Below are positions 9,156-16,319 of a stretch of 64,000 nucleotides of DNA, one piece after another. The translations under genes and the position numbers were made by a program. The number at the start of each line of letters is the position of its first letter. Position 1 is the first letter of the stretch. The notes under the pieces were generated by a model, which saw nothing but the letters and a program-made list of their open reading frames with translations, did no database searches and had not been told where the DNA came from. The DNA lies in contig NZ_QAON01000001.1 in NCBI RefSeq assembly GCF_003051055.1, positions 1-64,000 on the forward strand, given 5' to 3'. Source of the stretch: Agitococcus lubricus (GTDB taxonomy: Bacteria > Pseudomonadota > Gammaproteobacteria > Pseudomonadales > Moraxellaceae).

Positions 9156-9283
9156 GATAGCTCCTGAATCAATACTGCATAAACCGTCCTTGACATGAAA
9201 CCCAATGACGCGGCTGAGGACTTAAAGACGATGGCTTGTTGGTAGCGACAACACCAGATTGACCTTACTGGTGGGAAAGAAAA

Positions 9284-9310
9284 TACCCTCCTTTCACGTC
9301 AAGGAGGGTA
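9284..9310 (-). terminator. Hairpin terminator after the yceI gene
   Basis: A perfect 10-bp stem (TACCCTCCTT/AAGGAGGGTA) with a 7-base loop is followed on the minus strand by TTTTCTTTC. It lies about 57 bases after the stop of the YceI gene. A weaker hairpin (CACCAG/CTGGTG, 9252-9273) follows it. Confidence 0.75.
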
Positions 9311-9367
9311 AACGACGGCCAGAAAAGATATACCCGTCTTAGGCGTATGCCTTACCTTACGCTGGCC

Positions 9368-9967
9368 TTATTTTTTGACAAATTCCACTTCAATCGCTAG
9401 GGCTACGTCATCACCAATTGCAGGGACATACTTGGTTAAGCCAAACTCAGAGCGCTTAATCGTTGTGGTCGCCGAAAAACCACTGCGCATCGCTCCCCAC
9501 ATATCTTTACCCGCACCGTTAAAGACGACATCTAAGCTAATCGGTTTGGTTACACCACCCAAGGTTAAATCGCCCGTCATAGTGCCTTTATTGGCTTGAG
9601 TCACCGTGATTTTAGTGGATTTGAAGGTGGCTGTTGGATGTTTATCTGCGGCCAAAAATTCAACAGGAAATTTTTCGTCTGCTTTGGCATAACCTGTATT
9701 CATCGACTTCGTGTCAACAGTAACCACCACTTTAGCCGATGTTGGGTCTTTAGGGTCGTAGTCATAAGATGCATCAAATTTGTCAAAACGGAAATGATAA
9801 AAAGCATAACCGTGATGCATCACTTTCGCATTGATACTGGCATGTGTTTTTTCTAAGACATAACTGCCTGCGGGCATATTTGCAGGGTTAGCGTCGGGTG
9901 CAGCAAAGGCGACTGGCGTAGTTGCTAAGGCAAAAACTAAGGTGCTTAAGGCAAGTAAACGAGACAT
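9368..9967 (-). CDS. Periplasmic YceI family protein
   Basis: The 199-residue secreted protein has a signal peptide (core LLALSTLVFALATTPVAFA, cleavage near residue 22) and one YceI domain: SYVLEKTHASINAKVMHHGYAFYHFRF at the start, then TGDLTLGGVTKPISLDV and a C-terminal RSEFGLTKYVPAIGDDVALAIEVEF. YceI proteins form a lipocalin-like barrel that binds polyprenyl-type lipids; in E. coli YceI is induced by base and osmotic stress. The b561-YceI fusion encoded downstream carries a related domain, so the two may work together. The AGGAA ribosome-binding site lies inside one arm of a perfect 10-bp inverted repeat immediately upstream of the ATG. Confidence 0.9.
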   Translation of the reverse strand: MSRLLALSTLVFALATTPVAFAAPDANPANMPAGSYVLEKTHASINAKVMHHGYAFYHFRFDKFDASYDYDPKDPTSAKVVVTVDTKSMNTGYAKADEKFPVEFLAADKHPTATFKSTKITVTQANKGTMTGDLTLGGVTKPISLDVVFNGAGKDMWGAMRSGFSATTTIKRSEFGLTKYVPAIGDDVALAIEVEFVKK

Positions 9968-9974
9968 TTTTTTA

Positions 9975-10005
9975 TTCCTAGGTAGATGGTGACAATACCT
10001 AGGAA
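9975..10005 (-). promoter_or_regulatory. Inverted repeat over the yceI ribosome-binding site
   Basis: Perfect 10-base arms TTCCTAGGTA (9975-9984) and TACCTAGGAA (9996-10005) are separated by 11 bases, seven bases upstream of the yceI start codon. The only Shine-Dalgarno-like sequence (TAGGAA on the minus strand) is in the start-proximal arm. As RNA it would pair and hide the ribosome-binding site; as DNA it could be a dimeric repressor site around CCTAGG. Confidence 0.6.
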
Positions 10006-10123
10006 ATTACTCAAGCAATGACGGTTTGTCTATCTCAGATAACGTAAACACTACGTTTCTTAAAAGAAAACAAAACTAGCATTGCTATGCGTTAAAGGCA
10101 ACACTTAAGGCATTATAGGCGGT

Positions 10124-10222
10124 TTATTGGTCTAGATGACTCGCTTTGAGCAACCACGACAAAGGAATTAACATCAACACGCCTAAAATAAACCATGTCA
10201 TAAAAATCATCGAAATATGCAT
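10124..10222 (-). CDS. Possible 32-residue single-TM membrane protein
   Basis: A short frame begins MHISMIFMTWF, has a hydrophobic core of about 20 residues, and ends WLLKASHLDQ, with positive residues only after the membrane segment. A GGGG stretch seven bases upstream of the ATG can serve as ribosome-binding site, and a TCAAG-GAAA-CTTGA hairpin lies in the leader further upstream. It is isolated in a 740-bp space between yceI and mltA. The composition is that of known bacterial membrane microproteins, but no family was recognised. Confidence 0.4.
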   Translation of the reverse strand: MHISMIFMTWFILGVLMLIPLSWLLKASHLDQ

Positions 10223-10650
10223 AATATGCCCCAATTATTGATGGCACTTAAGATTTCCGTGATGCCTGCTCAAGTTTCCTTGACGGTATCCAGTTTATCG
10301 CTAAAAACTTAAAAAAATCTTAAATGCAATGCTAAGTCTTTATTACCATTCAGAACGCAATACGCGATAGGACAGAATAAAGACAACAATAAAATACAGC
10401 TAAGCCGCCATGCATCCACTTAAATAAAAGTTAGTTTATGACAGCAGGAATTTACGATGACAATCCATATAGTTTATTATGAAGTTTAGGGGTCTTTAGG
10501 TGGGCACTAATTGCCAGAGAGCTTGTCATCCTGAGTGTTTATCGTATTAAGCGCATGACACTCATACACCTAGCGTAGTGTAAAATATTGAAAAAAAGTG
10601 GTGATAGCGCACAGTTTTTAGTAAAAAATACGGTCAATTATCGAAGTTGC
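10223..10650. other. Non-coding space between yceI and mltA
   Basis: This stretch has no gene that can be supported. It contains the leader of the small membrane protein candidate, with a GNRA-like hairpin at 10271-10284, and otherwise unremarkable AT-rich sequence. Confidence 0.4.
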
Positions 10651-10692
10651 GAAACAGTTCAAAAAACTAAACCGCTTGGTTAGAACTGTCTC
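10651..10692 (-). terminator. Inverted repeat downstream of mltA
   Basis: The arms GAAACAGTTC (10651-10660) and GAACTGTCTC (10683-10692) pair with one mismatch and enclose a smaller AACC/GGTT hairpin. It begins 16 bases after the mltA stop on the minus strand. No long T run follows, so termination is only probable. Confidence 0.45.
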
Positions 10693-10708
10693 GCTTATTA
10701 GCGCTTAG

Positions 10709-11854
10709 CTAATTGCTCGTTTGATTGGGTAGCGGTAAGTTTTTAGGCCACAATAACCAAACTTTACCTTTCTGTTTCATTCTCCCCGCCAATTCGCCCG
10801 CTTTATTACCAAAGCCCCAAAAGTAATCGACACGAATTGGCCCCGCAATTGCCCCGCCTGTATCTTGCGCATGAATAAGACGGGTCATTTCTTGGCTATC
10901 ATTAGGTCGTGTCGTCGCTAAATAAATGGGGCTACCTAAGGGAACAAATTTGGGGTCAACAGCAGCACTGGCTTCATCGGTCAAGGGGATATTGAGCGCA
11001 CCAATCGGTCCTTCTGTGCCTGACAGTAGTCTAAAAAAAACGACACTGGGATTGGTATTTAACATTTCTTGTAAGCGTTGAGGATTAGCCCTTGCCCATG
11101 CTTGAATACTTTGCATGGAGGCTTTATCTGCCGTTAACTCGCCTTGCTCTATTAACCATTTACCTATCGACTTATAGGGATGGCCATTTTGGTCGGCATA
11201 CCCTAAACGCACCAAACTACCATCTTCCAACAAAATACGACCTGAGCCTTGTATCTCCATAAAAAAGGCTTCTACCGCATCATCTGCCCATGCCAAAATT
11301 TTAGCATTTGCCATTTTACCTTCGGCAATGTCTTGACGACTCCAATAAGGAATCACCGTACGTGTGCCTTCTAAACGCCCACGAAGACGTTTCCCTTTTA
11401 AGTCAGGATATTGTTTGGCCAAATCCAGTACCAATAAATCGTCTGGAACTGCATAAAATGGCACACTGCCCTGCTTAGGGCTTAAACTGCCTTTGAGTAA
11501 AGGCTCATAATAGCCTGTCACCAAGCCTGTATCTGCCCCAGTGTTTGTCGTAATTTGCCACGGACTAAAATGTCGTTCAAAAAAAGCCTGTACAGTCGCT
11601 TGGTCTTGATTTTCGAGCATGACTGCATCGGCACAAATATCTTTCCATACAGGCCGTGTTGCTAAACGCTTACATGAATTAAGCCATGAAGACCAACTAT
11701 GTACCAATTGCTCACCCGGCCAATTAGGCAACGCTGCCCACGCTGCACTTTGATAAACCGCTGTTATGGGTTCGGTTTTAGGGGGTGTGGGTGGTTGAGG
11801 AGTCACACAAGCCGATAACACACTGGCCATTATTATCAAAAAAACGAGACGCAT
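10709..11854 (-). CDS. mltA: Membrane-bound lytic murein transglycosylase A
   Basis: This 381-residue outer-membrane lipoprotein cleaves peptidoglycan glycan strands to 1,6-anhydromuropeptides. A lipoprotein signal peptide ends in the lipobox LSAC with C16 as the lipidated cysteine. The MltA domain follows (TGYYEPLLKG near residue 112). The C-terminal 3D domain has the conserved IHAQDTGGAIAGPIRVDYFWG motif, which includes the catalytic aspartate region. The length fits the family. The gene stands alone: its upstream neighbour is on the same strand but about 250 bases away. Confidence 0.95.
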   Translation of the reverse strand: MRLVFLIIMASVLSACVTPQPPTPPKTEPITAVYQSAAWAALPNWPGEQLVHSWSSWLNSCKRLATRPVWKDICADAVMLENQDQATVQAFFERHFSPWQITTNTGADTGLVTGYYEPLLKGSLSPKQGSVPFYAVPDDLLVLDLAKQYPDLKGKRLRGRLEGTRTVIPYWSRQDIAEGKMANAKILAWADDAVEAFFMEIQGSGRILLEDGSLVRLGYADQNGHPYKSIGKWLIEQGELTADKASMQSIQAWARANPQRLQEMLNTNPSVVFFRLLSGTEGPIGALNIPLTDEASAAVDPKFVPLGSPIYLATTRPNDSQEMTRLIHAQDTGGAIAGPIRVDYFWGFGNKAGELAGRMKQKGKVWLLWPKNLPLPNQTSN

Positions 11855-12007
11855 ACCTGCTATCCATCAGATAAAAAACTGCGCTGATTATCTAGTAAAA
11901 CCGCTAAAGATGTAGAGTAAATTCTCGTTATTTTTGCCGTTTTTCTGCATCGTGTGCGTGTCACTCGCTCAGTTGACGCTATCTGTACTTTTTTTAAGGA
12001 AATTTTG

Positions 12008-12046
12008 ATGAATCAACAGATTCAGCAGGAATGGTACTTGGTCTGA
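12008..12046 (+). CDS. Possible 12-residue peptide with strong RBS
   Basis: AAGGAA seven bases before an ATG opens the frame MNQQIQQEWYLV, then a stop. The stop overlaps a hairpin GAGTCC/GGACTC (12045-12071, extended by GTG/CAC with a bulge). TTGACG about 40 bases upstream could be a -35 box. A short peptide ending at a hairpin is the layout of a leader or a dual-function small RNA, but nothing follows on this strand except convergent genes. The call is weak. Confidence 0.2.
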   Translation: MNQQIQQEWYLV

Positions 12047-12103
12047 GTCCGTGTTTACGAGCACAGGACTCACATACCCTATCTGCCACCTCTCGTATTC
12101 CCC

Positions 12104-13030
12104 TTAGGTATGCTGACTTAAAAAACGCTTAAACTCTCGCACAAACTTGAGTGGTTCATCGGCCAACGGGACGTGACCAGAACGATAAAACTTACGAATC
12201 TTCACCTGTGGCGCATAATCGGCAATACGCATTTGACCCTCAGGATGGTACAGCGGTGAATTCATGCCCACCATGACGGTGATGGGGGTTTGACATTGGC
12301 GCAAACTGTCACGGTAATCATGGCTTAACTGCGTATAAGCATGCAAATAGGCACGGCAATCGGCAATTTGTGTGAGGGGTAAATGTTTTGCCAATTGTTT
12401 GGGGCTAACCAATAACCATCGAAACAAGGGTTTTAAAACAGGCTTATTACTAATTAATACTAAAATATCGGCCAAGGTACTTGCTGCTTGTTGACGAGCA
12501 GCCTTAGGTAAATCACTTAACTGTGCATAGTCTGCGTATTGGTCTAATAATTGCGCCAGTTGTTTGATTTGGGCAAAAATTAGACGCTGTTTATCACCAA
12601 ACAAACCAAATGGCCAGTCGTCTTGATTGGCAATACATGGGGTTTGGTCGATATGTAGATAGGCTTTGACATCGGCAAAACCTTGCTCACGCTGTAAATG
12701 CAGAGCCGTTGTTCCACCTAATGAAATACCCACCAACAAATAGTGGCTCAAGCCCAGATATTTAATGATATCAACGACATCTTCATAATGATTTTGAAAA
12801 ACATCGGCTTGATTAAAACGCACATCACTAGAGCGTCCCGCCCCGCGAAAATCTGGCATATAAAATTTATAACGGTGTGCAAACGGTAAGACAAACGGTA
12901 ACCAATGACCACTGTGCATACCTAAACCTGCTAACATAAGGACAGGTTTGCCACGACCAAGAGTACGCACATACAGTTGTTGACCATCACGTAAGGGAAT
13001 AAACGGCATGGGATGTTTCTCGTAGACCAT
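12104..13030 (-). CDS. Alpha/beta hydrolase
   Basis: The 308-residue alpha/beta-fold hydrolase shows the HG-like oxyanion strand VLMLAGLGMHSGHW, the DFRGAGRS turn, the nucleophile elbow GISLGG with S103 and a C-terminal histidine in the motif YRSGHVPLADEP. At the usual place of the catalytic acid (GxxDxxxP) the sequence reads VGMNSPLYHP, with Asn instead of Asp, so the acid may come from another strand. The likely substrate is an ester or lipid, given the neighbours (PF10118 protein, flavin monooxygenase), but this is inference. Residue 8 is an alternative start (13009); neither has a strong ribosome-binding site. Confidence 0.8.
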   Translation of the reverse strand: MVYEKHPMPFIPLRDGQQLYVRTLGRGKPVLMLAGLGMHSGHWLPFVLPFAHRYKFYMPDFRGAGRSSDVRFNQADVFQNHYEDVVDIIKYLGLSHYLLVGISLGGTTALHLQREQGFADVKAYLHIDQTPCIANQDDWPFGLFGDKQRLIFAQIKQLAQLLDQYADYAQLSDLPKAARQQAASTLADILVLISNKPVLKPLFRWLLVSPKQLAKHLPLTQIADCRAYLHAYTQLSHDYRDSLRQCQTPITVMVGMNSPLYHPEGQMRIADYAPQVKIRKFYRSGHVPLADEPLKFVREFKRFLSQHT

Positions 13031-13079
13031 AGGAAAGCGGCTAAGTCTACGCGACCTATGCCAACTATCCTAGAGGCTA

Positions 13080-13102
13080 AAGCTGGGTATGACGCCCAGC
13101 TT
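13080..13102 (-). terminator. Hairpin terminator after the PF10118 gene
   Basis: The perfect 8-bp stem AAGCTGGG/CCCAGCTT with a 7-base loop lies 10 bases after the stop of the PF10118 gene, followed on the minus strand by TTTAG. It separates that transcript from the downstream hydrolase gene. Confidence 0.7.
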
Positions 13103-13112
13103 ATTAGAGGGA

Positions 13113-14075
13113 TTAGGCCGCGTTAGAAACCACCCGCATATTAGTGGCACGCGCAGCCGCAGGCGACGTGGCTAAGTAAGCCAATGCGTCATCAGTGGAG
13201 GCTTCATAGACTGGGTTATACCATGGGGTAAAAAAGGGCAATTGCTGCCATGCCAACCAGAATGGTGAGGGCAAACTGCCATTTTTAGACATTTTATACC
13301 ATTCACGCCAAATCCAAGACTTCCACACTTTAGGTTTGTGCGCGCTAAAGCGTGCATCTTGTCCCATGATATGCGCCGCGCCATCTACCCATAAACCAAA
13401 GACTGCAGGCGTGGCAATACAGGCTAAATAATAACGCGAAATATAACTTCCGCCTAAATGACGATATAAATCAAAGGCGACAGAACGATGCTCTACTTCT
13501 TCTGCACCATGCCAACGAATAAGGTCTAACAACATAGGGTCGGCTTGCATATCGTCCCATGTTTTGTTTTCTAACGCATATTTACCTAAGACACAGGTCA
13601 TATGTTCAACAGCGGCAATAATCCCTAAGCGAAAAACCAACCATTCTTTTTCTAAAAATTTGGGGATATTTTGGCCAAAGGGCGCGTCGGCTAAAGCCTC
13701 CGTAAATAACCACTCCATAATTTTGGTATTACGTTCTGTGCTAATACCCCGCTCTTTGAGGTATTTTTCGATAGCTCCGTCGTGCGCACGGGCATGCATT
13801 GCTTCTTGACGAATGAACATTTGCACGTCTTCACGCAATTTTTCGTCCGTGATGTACGGTAAGGCTTTGTTATATAAACGGCAGAACCAAAACTCACCTG
13901 CGGGCAAAATCATGTTGATTTCATTGATAAAATAACTCGCAAATGGTTGATTTGGAATCCAATCAATCGGGGTCTTTTCCCAATCAAAGGCCACTTTACG
14001 CGGGACTAAATGGTGCACCGTGGTTGACCCTTTGGGTTTAGAAAAAGAACTTTTAATTTTACCTAACAGACTCAT
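13113..14075 (-). CDS. PF10118 'metal-dependent hydrolase' (diiron-like)
   Basis: The start at 14075 is chosen because GGAGAA lies eight bases upstream; a longer frame from 14105 has no such site. The 320-residue helical protein carries four spaced metal-ligand-like motifs: GEFWF, QEAMHARAH, AVEHMT and HGAEEVEHRSVAFD. This is the E / ExxH / EH / EExxH pattern of ferritin-like diiron proteins. The Pfam family is named a predicted metal-dependent hydrolase, but the motif pattern fits a diiron oxidase or oxygenase at least as well. A paralogue with the same motifs lies at 33540-34442. It is a monocistronic unit with its own terminator. Confidence 0.85.
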   Translation of the reverse strand: MSLLGKIKSSFSKPKGSTTVHHLVPRKVAFDWEKTPIDWIPNQPFASYFINEINMILPAGEFWFCRLYNKALPYITDEKLREDVQMFIRQEAMHARAHDGAIEKYLKERGISTERNTKIMEWLFTEALADAPFGQNIPKFLEKEWLVFRLGIIAAVEHMTCVLGKYALENKTWDDMQADPMLLDLIRWHGAEEVEHRSVAFDLYRHLGGSYISRYYLACIATPAVFGLWVDGAAHIMGQDARFSAHKPKVWKSWIWREWYKMSKNGSLPSPFWLAWQQLPFFTPWYNPVYEASTDDALAYLATSPAAARATNMRVVSNAA

Positions 14076-14203
14076 AGCAATTCTCCACAAAACATACAAT
14101 AGCAACCGAAAAGACAGGTGGCAGGGTTATCTTTTAGGTGACTAAAAACTATATTTAACTTACGTCCGTATTGTAAAAATGGCAAATTATAGCCATTTAA
14201 CAA

Positions 14204-14224
14204 GGCTGTGGGTGGCACACAGCC
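14204..14224 (-). terminator. Hairpin after the M24 peptidase gene
   Basis: The stem GGCTGTG/CACAGCC with a 7-base loop lies 29 bases downstream of the stop of the M24 family gene. A second short hairpin (TGGC/GCCA) follows. No long T tract is present, so the terminator is moderate. Confidence 0.5.
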
Positions 14225-14253
14225 CAACAATCATTCAGAACAAGTAGATAGCC

Positions 14254-15117
14254 TTAGTTTGGCCATAAGCCTCGCTCTTTCCAACGACGCACTTGTGGCA
14301 CATCGTCATCTAACCAAAATGCATCATCTTCGGTAATTACGAGTAATTCTTCCCATTTAGCACCCACATCTTTGTAGCCTAAATGCGGTTCGACCGCCCA
14401 CAACCCGACTGTCGGTGGATGATTCGACGCATGACTACTATTCCAGATGGGATTCCACCCTTCTTTACGGCCTTTGAAGTAATCACGTACTAACTCACTG
14501 ACATTACGTACCCCAAAGTTAGCAATGGCTAAATGACTTTTTTTGCCATCGTCGGCTAATTTTTCAATACGATGGGCTAAGGTTTCAAAGGGGTAGGCTT
14601 TATGGCGCGGGTCATAACCGTGTTGAGCACATAAGGCATCTACCGCTAGACTAATTTCTGCTAAAGGGCGGCGCTCTTTGGCCATTTTTAGGATGAGTTG
14701 ACGATACGCCAATAAATCATCCATCAATTTATCGAGTAAGGGATTTTTACCAATCACCCCACAATAACCAATATCCGCCGTACACCCATGAATGGTGGGT
14801 GCACAATCTAAAATAAAGGGCATGTTTTCTTCTAAACGACGAAAACCTGGATAAAAGGCAGGGTTAAAGCCTTTTAATTGCTTGAGCGCAATTAAGCCTC
14901 TGAAGGCGGTACGGTCACCAAACCACGCAAAAGGTTGATGAAAACAGTCATCTGCACCGTGGTCTAACAAATATTCTTGCATCATCGCCGCGACTTGGCG
15001 CTCGGTCATACCAATACGCATTTGGCTGGCAATAGTTTCAGCACAGTCATAAGCAAGACGCTGTGCTTGACGAAAACGGGCTAAATCTTCGACAGAGTGA
15101 TGGATAGCAGCGGTCAT
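14254..15117 (-). CDS. M24 (aminopeptidase P-like) family protein
   Basis: The start at 15117 has GGTGAT eight bases upstream; an in-frame upstream ATG at 15177 would put the promoter dyads inside the gene. The 287-residue product has the pita-bread fold signatures: an N-terminal AQRLAYDCAETIASQMRIG helix, DCAPTIHGCTADIGY supplying metal aspartates, and the C-terminal GLWAVEPHLGYKDVGAKWEE segment with the metal glutamates. It lacks the creatinase N-terminal domain of full-length PepP. M24 proteins include Xaa-Pro peptidases and non-peptidase hydrolases such as creatinase; the substrate here is unknown. The promoter has three ATGTTA-type half-sites, suggesting tight regulation. Confidence 0.8.
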   Translation of the reverse strand: MTAAIHHSVEDLARFRQAQRLAYDCAETIASQMRIGMTERQVAAMMQEYLLDHGADDCFHQPFAWFGDRTAFRGLIALKQLKGFNPAFYPGFRRLEENMPFILDCAPTIHGCTADIGYCGVIGKNPLLDKLMDDLLAYRQLILKMAKERRPLAEISLAVDALCAQHGYDPRHKAYPFETLAHRIEKLADDGKKSHLAIANFGVRNVSELVRDYFKGRKEGWNPIWNSSHASNHPPTVGLWAVEPHLGYKDVGAKWEELLVITEDDAFWLDDDVPQVRRWKERGLWPN

Positions 15118-15131
15118 AATATCACCATTAT

Positions 15132-15174
15132 ATGTTACAGTGTACGATGTAACATTAAATGTTATCACTGTCAA
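15132..15174 (-). promoter_or_regulatory. Promoter with three-half-site operator (M24 gene)
   Basis: On the minus strand TTGACA (15169-15174) is followed 17 bases later by TACATC, a plausible -35/-10 pair. Overlapping it are two dyads sharing a half-site: ATGTTAC (15132-15138) with GTAACAT (15149-15155), and TAACAT with ATGTTA (15150-15164, 3-base spacer). Placement between -35 and the ribosome-binding site is typical of a repressor operator. No regulator gene is immediately adjacent. Confidence 0.6.
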
Positions 15175-15490
15175 CACTGTGCGGGTTTTAGGGACTCAGA
15201 GCGCTTATTTTTTTATGACTGACAAGTTTTATGGCTAATTGATGGGATATAAACCATCAAGTATTGATATTCACTTTTAACTGTAGGCGATAAATAGGCA
15301 AGTCGCGAAAAAATTTCAGGTCTTATACGCACTATGTCTGGTTGGCTTATGTGCCACCTTATAGAGATATATTGACTGAGCAATGGCAGTAAATAAAACC
15401 CCGTTTTGGGAGGTCTAGTCCGACCCAGCGTTAGGTATATTTAGCAATAACAGCAGCATCAGAGCACAAACAAGACAGGGTAAGGCCGCC
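15175..15490. other. Intergenic region, Crp/Fnr gene to M24 gene
   Basis: About 315 bases hold no supportable gene. The only structure is a small hairpin TTGATGG/CCATCAA at 15239-15260. Confidence 0.4.
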
Positions 15491-16222
15491 TTAATTTGCA
15501 CCGCTCTCGGCTAAGGCTTCTAGGGCTTTCATGTCCAATACCTCTATGTTATTTCGGTGTAGTTTAATCAGTCCTTGTTGCTCTAAGTTTTTTAATAATT
15601 GATTGGTTGTTTGCCGACTCACGGCCAAAAAATGCGCCAGTTGGTCTTGAGAAATCGGTAAAATACGACGCGTAATCGCCGAAGTTGGTTGAGGCGTACT
15701 GGGGCTATTTGCCATCATCAATAAACGATACGCTAATCGACTAATGGTTGGCGAGACTAAGGCATGTTCAATGGCGGCATAAGTCAGTCTCAATTTATGA
15801 ATGAGTAGCAAAGAAAACTGACGCCAATAATCGGGATTGGTTGCCAAAATGCTGTCTAACACCTGTGGCGTTAATTGAATCACGGTCGTCGGATTCACCG
15901 TCCATGCGTCATAGGGACGGGGCTGACGGTCAAAAAATGAAATTTCTCCAAACCATTCTGGCGCATCTAATAATGCCAATAATGACTCTTTTCCGCTCTC
16001 ACTATGGCCATACCCCACCACACGTACCAGACCATTCACCACCACAAATAACCCATTAAAGGTATCACCACGGGCAAAAATACATTCATTGGCAGCGAGT
16101 TTATGCAAGCTCGCACGCTCTAATAGTTGATGTTGTAGCTCGTGACTCAGTTGGCTAAACCACTGACCTTGTTTTAACAACGGTAAATAATCATAAGCAG
16201 ACGTCATTACAGCGGCAGTCAC
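15491..16222 (-). CDS. Crp/Fnr family transcription regulator
   Basis: A GTG start at 16222 is preferred because AGGAG lies nine bases upstream; the outer ATG at 16282 lacks one. The roughly 243-residue protein has a cyclic-nucleotide-binding-like beta-roll (residues about 25-140, with NECIFARGDTFNGLFVVVNG and EWFGEISFFD) and a C-terminal winged helix (ISQDQLAHFLAVSRQTTNQLLKNLEQQG). The SRQT recognition helix is as in Crp-type proteins. No FNR iron-sulfur cysteine cluster is seen. A clear paralogue is encoded at 22261-22953. It is divergent from the START gene, whose promoter shares the intergenic space, so it may regulate that gene. The effector is unknown. Confidence 0.85.
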   Translation of the reverse strand: MTAAVMTSAYDYLPLLKQGQWFSQLSHELQHQLLERASLHKLAANECIFARGDTFNGLFVVVNGLVRVVGYGHSESGKESLLALLDAPEWFGEISFFDRQPRPYDAWTVNPTTVIQLTPQVLDSILATNPDYWRQFSLLLIHKLRLTYAAIEHALVSPTISRLAYRLLMMANSPSTPQPTSAITRRILPISQDQLAHFLAVSRQTTNQLLKNLEQQGLIKLHRNNIEVLDMKALEALAESGAN

Positions 16223-16319
16223 GGTTTTTCTCCTAAAAGTCGTTTTTGTGTCAGCTTTTTGACAGAAAACACCCAAGCACATCGGTCAGAATCGAAACAT
16301 GATACGCACGGAGATTATT

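Noticed and set aside
10438-10482. 14-codon plus-strand frame (MTAGIYDDNPYSLL)
   Set aside because: No ribosome-binding site and no structure or conservation clue.
13172-13384. Second minus-strand frame inside the PF10118 gene
   Set aside because: Alternate-frame shadow of a clear gene, with no separate start signals.
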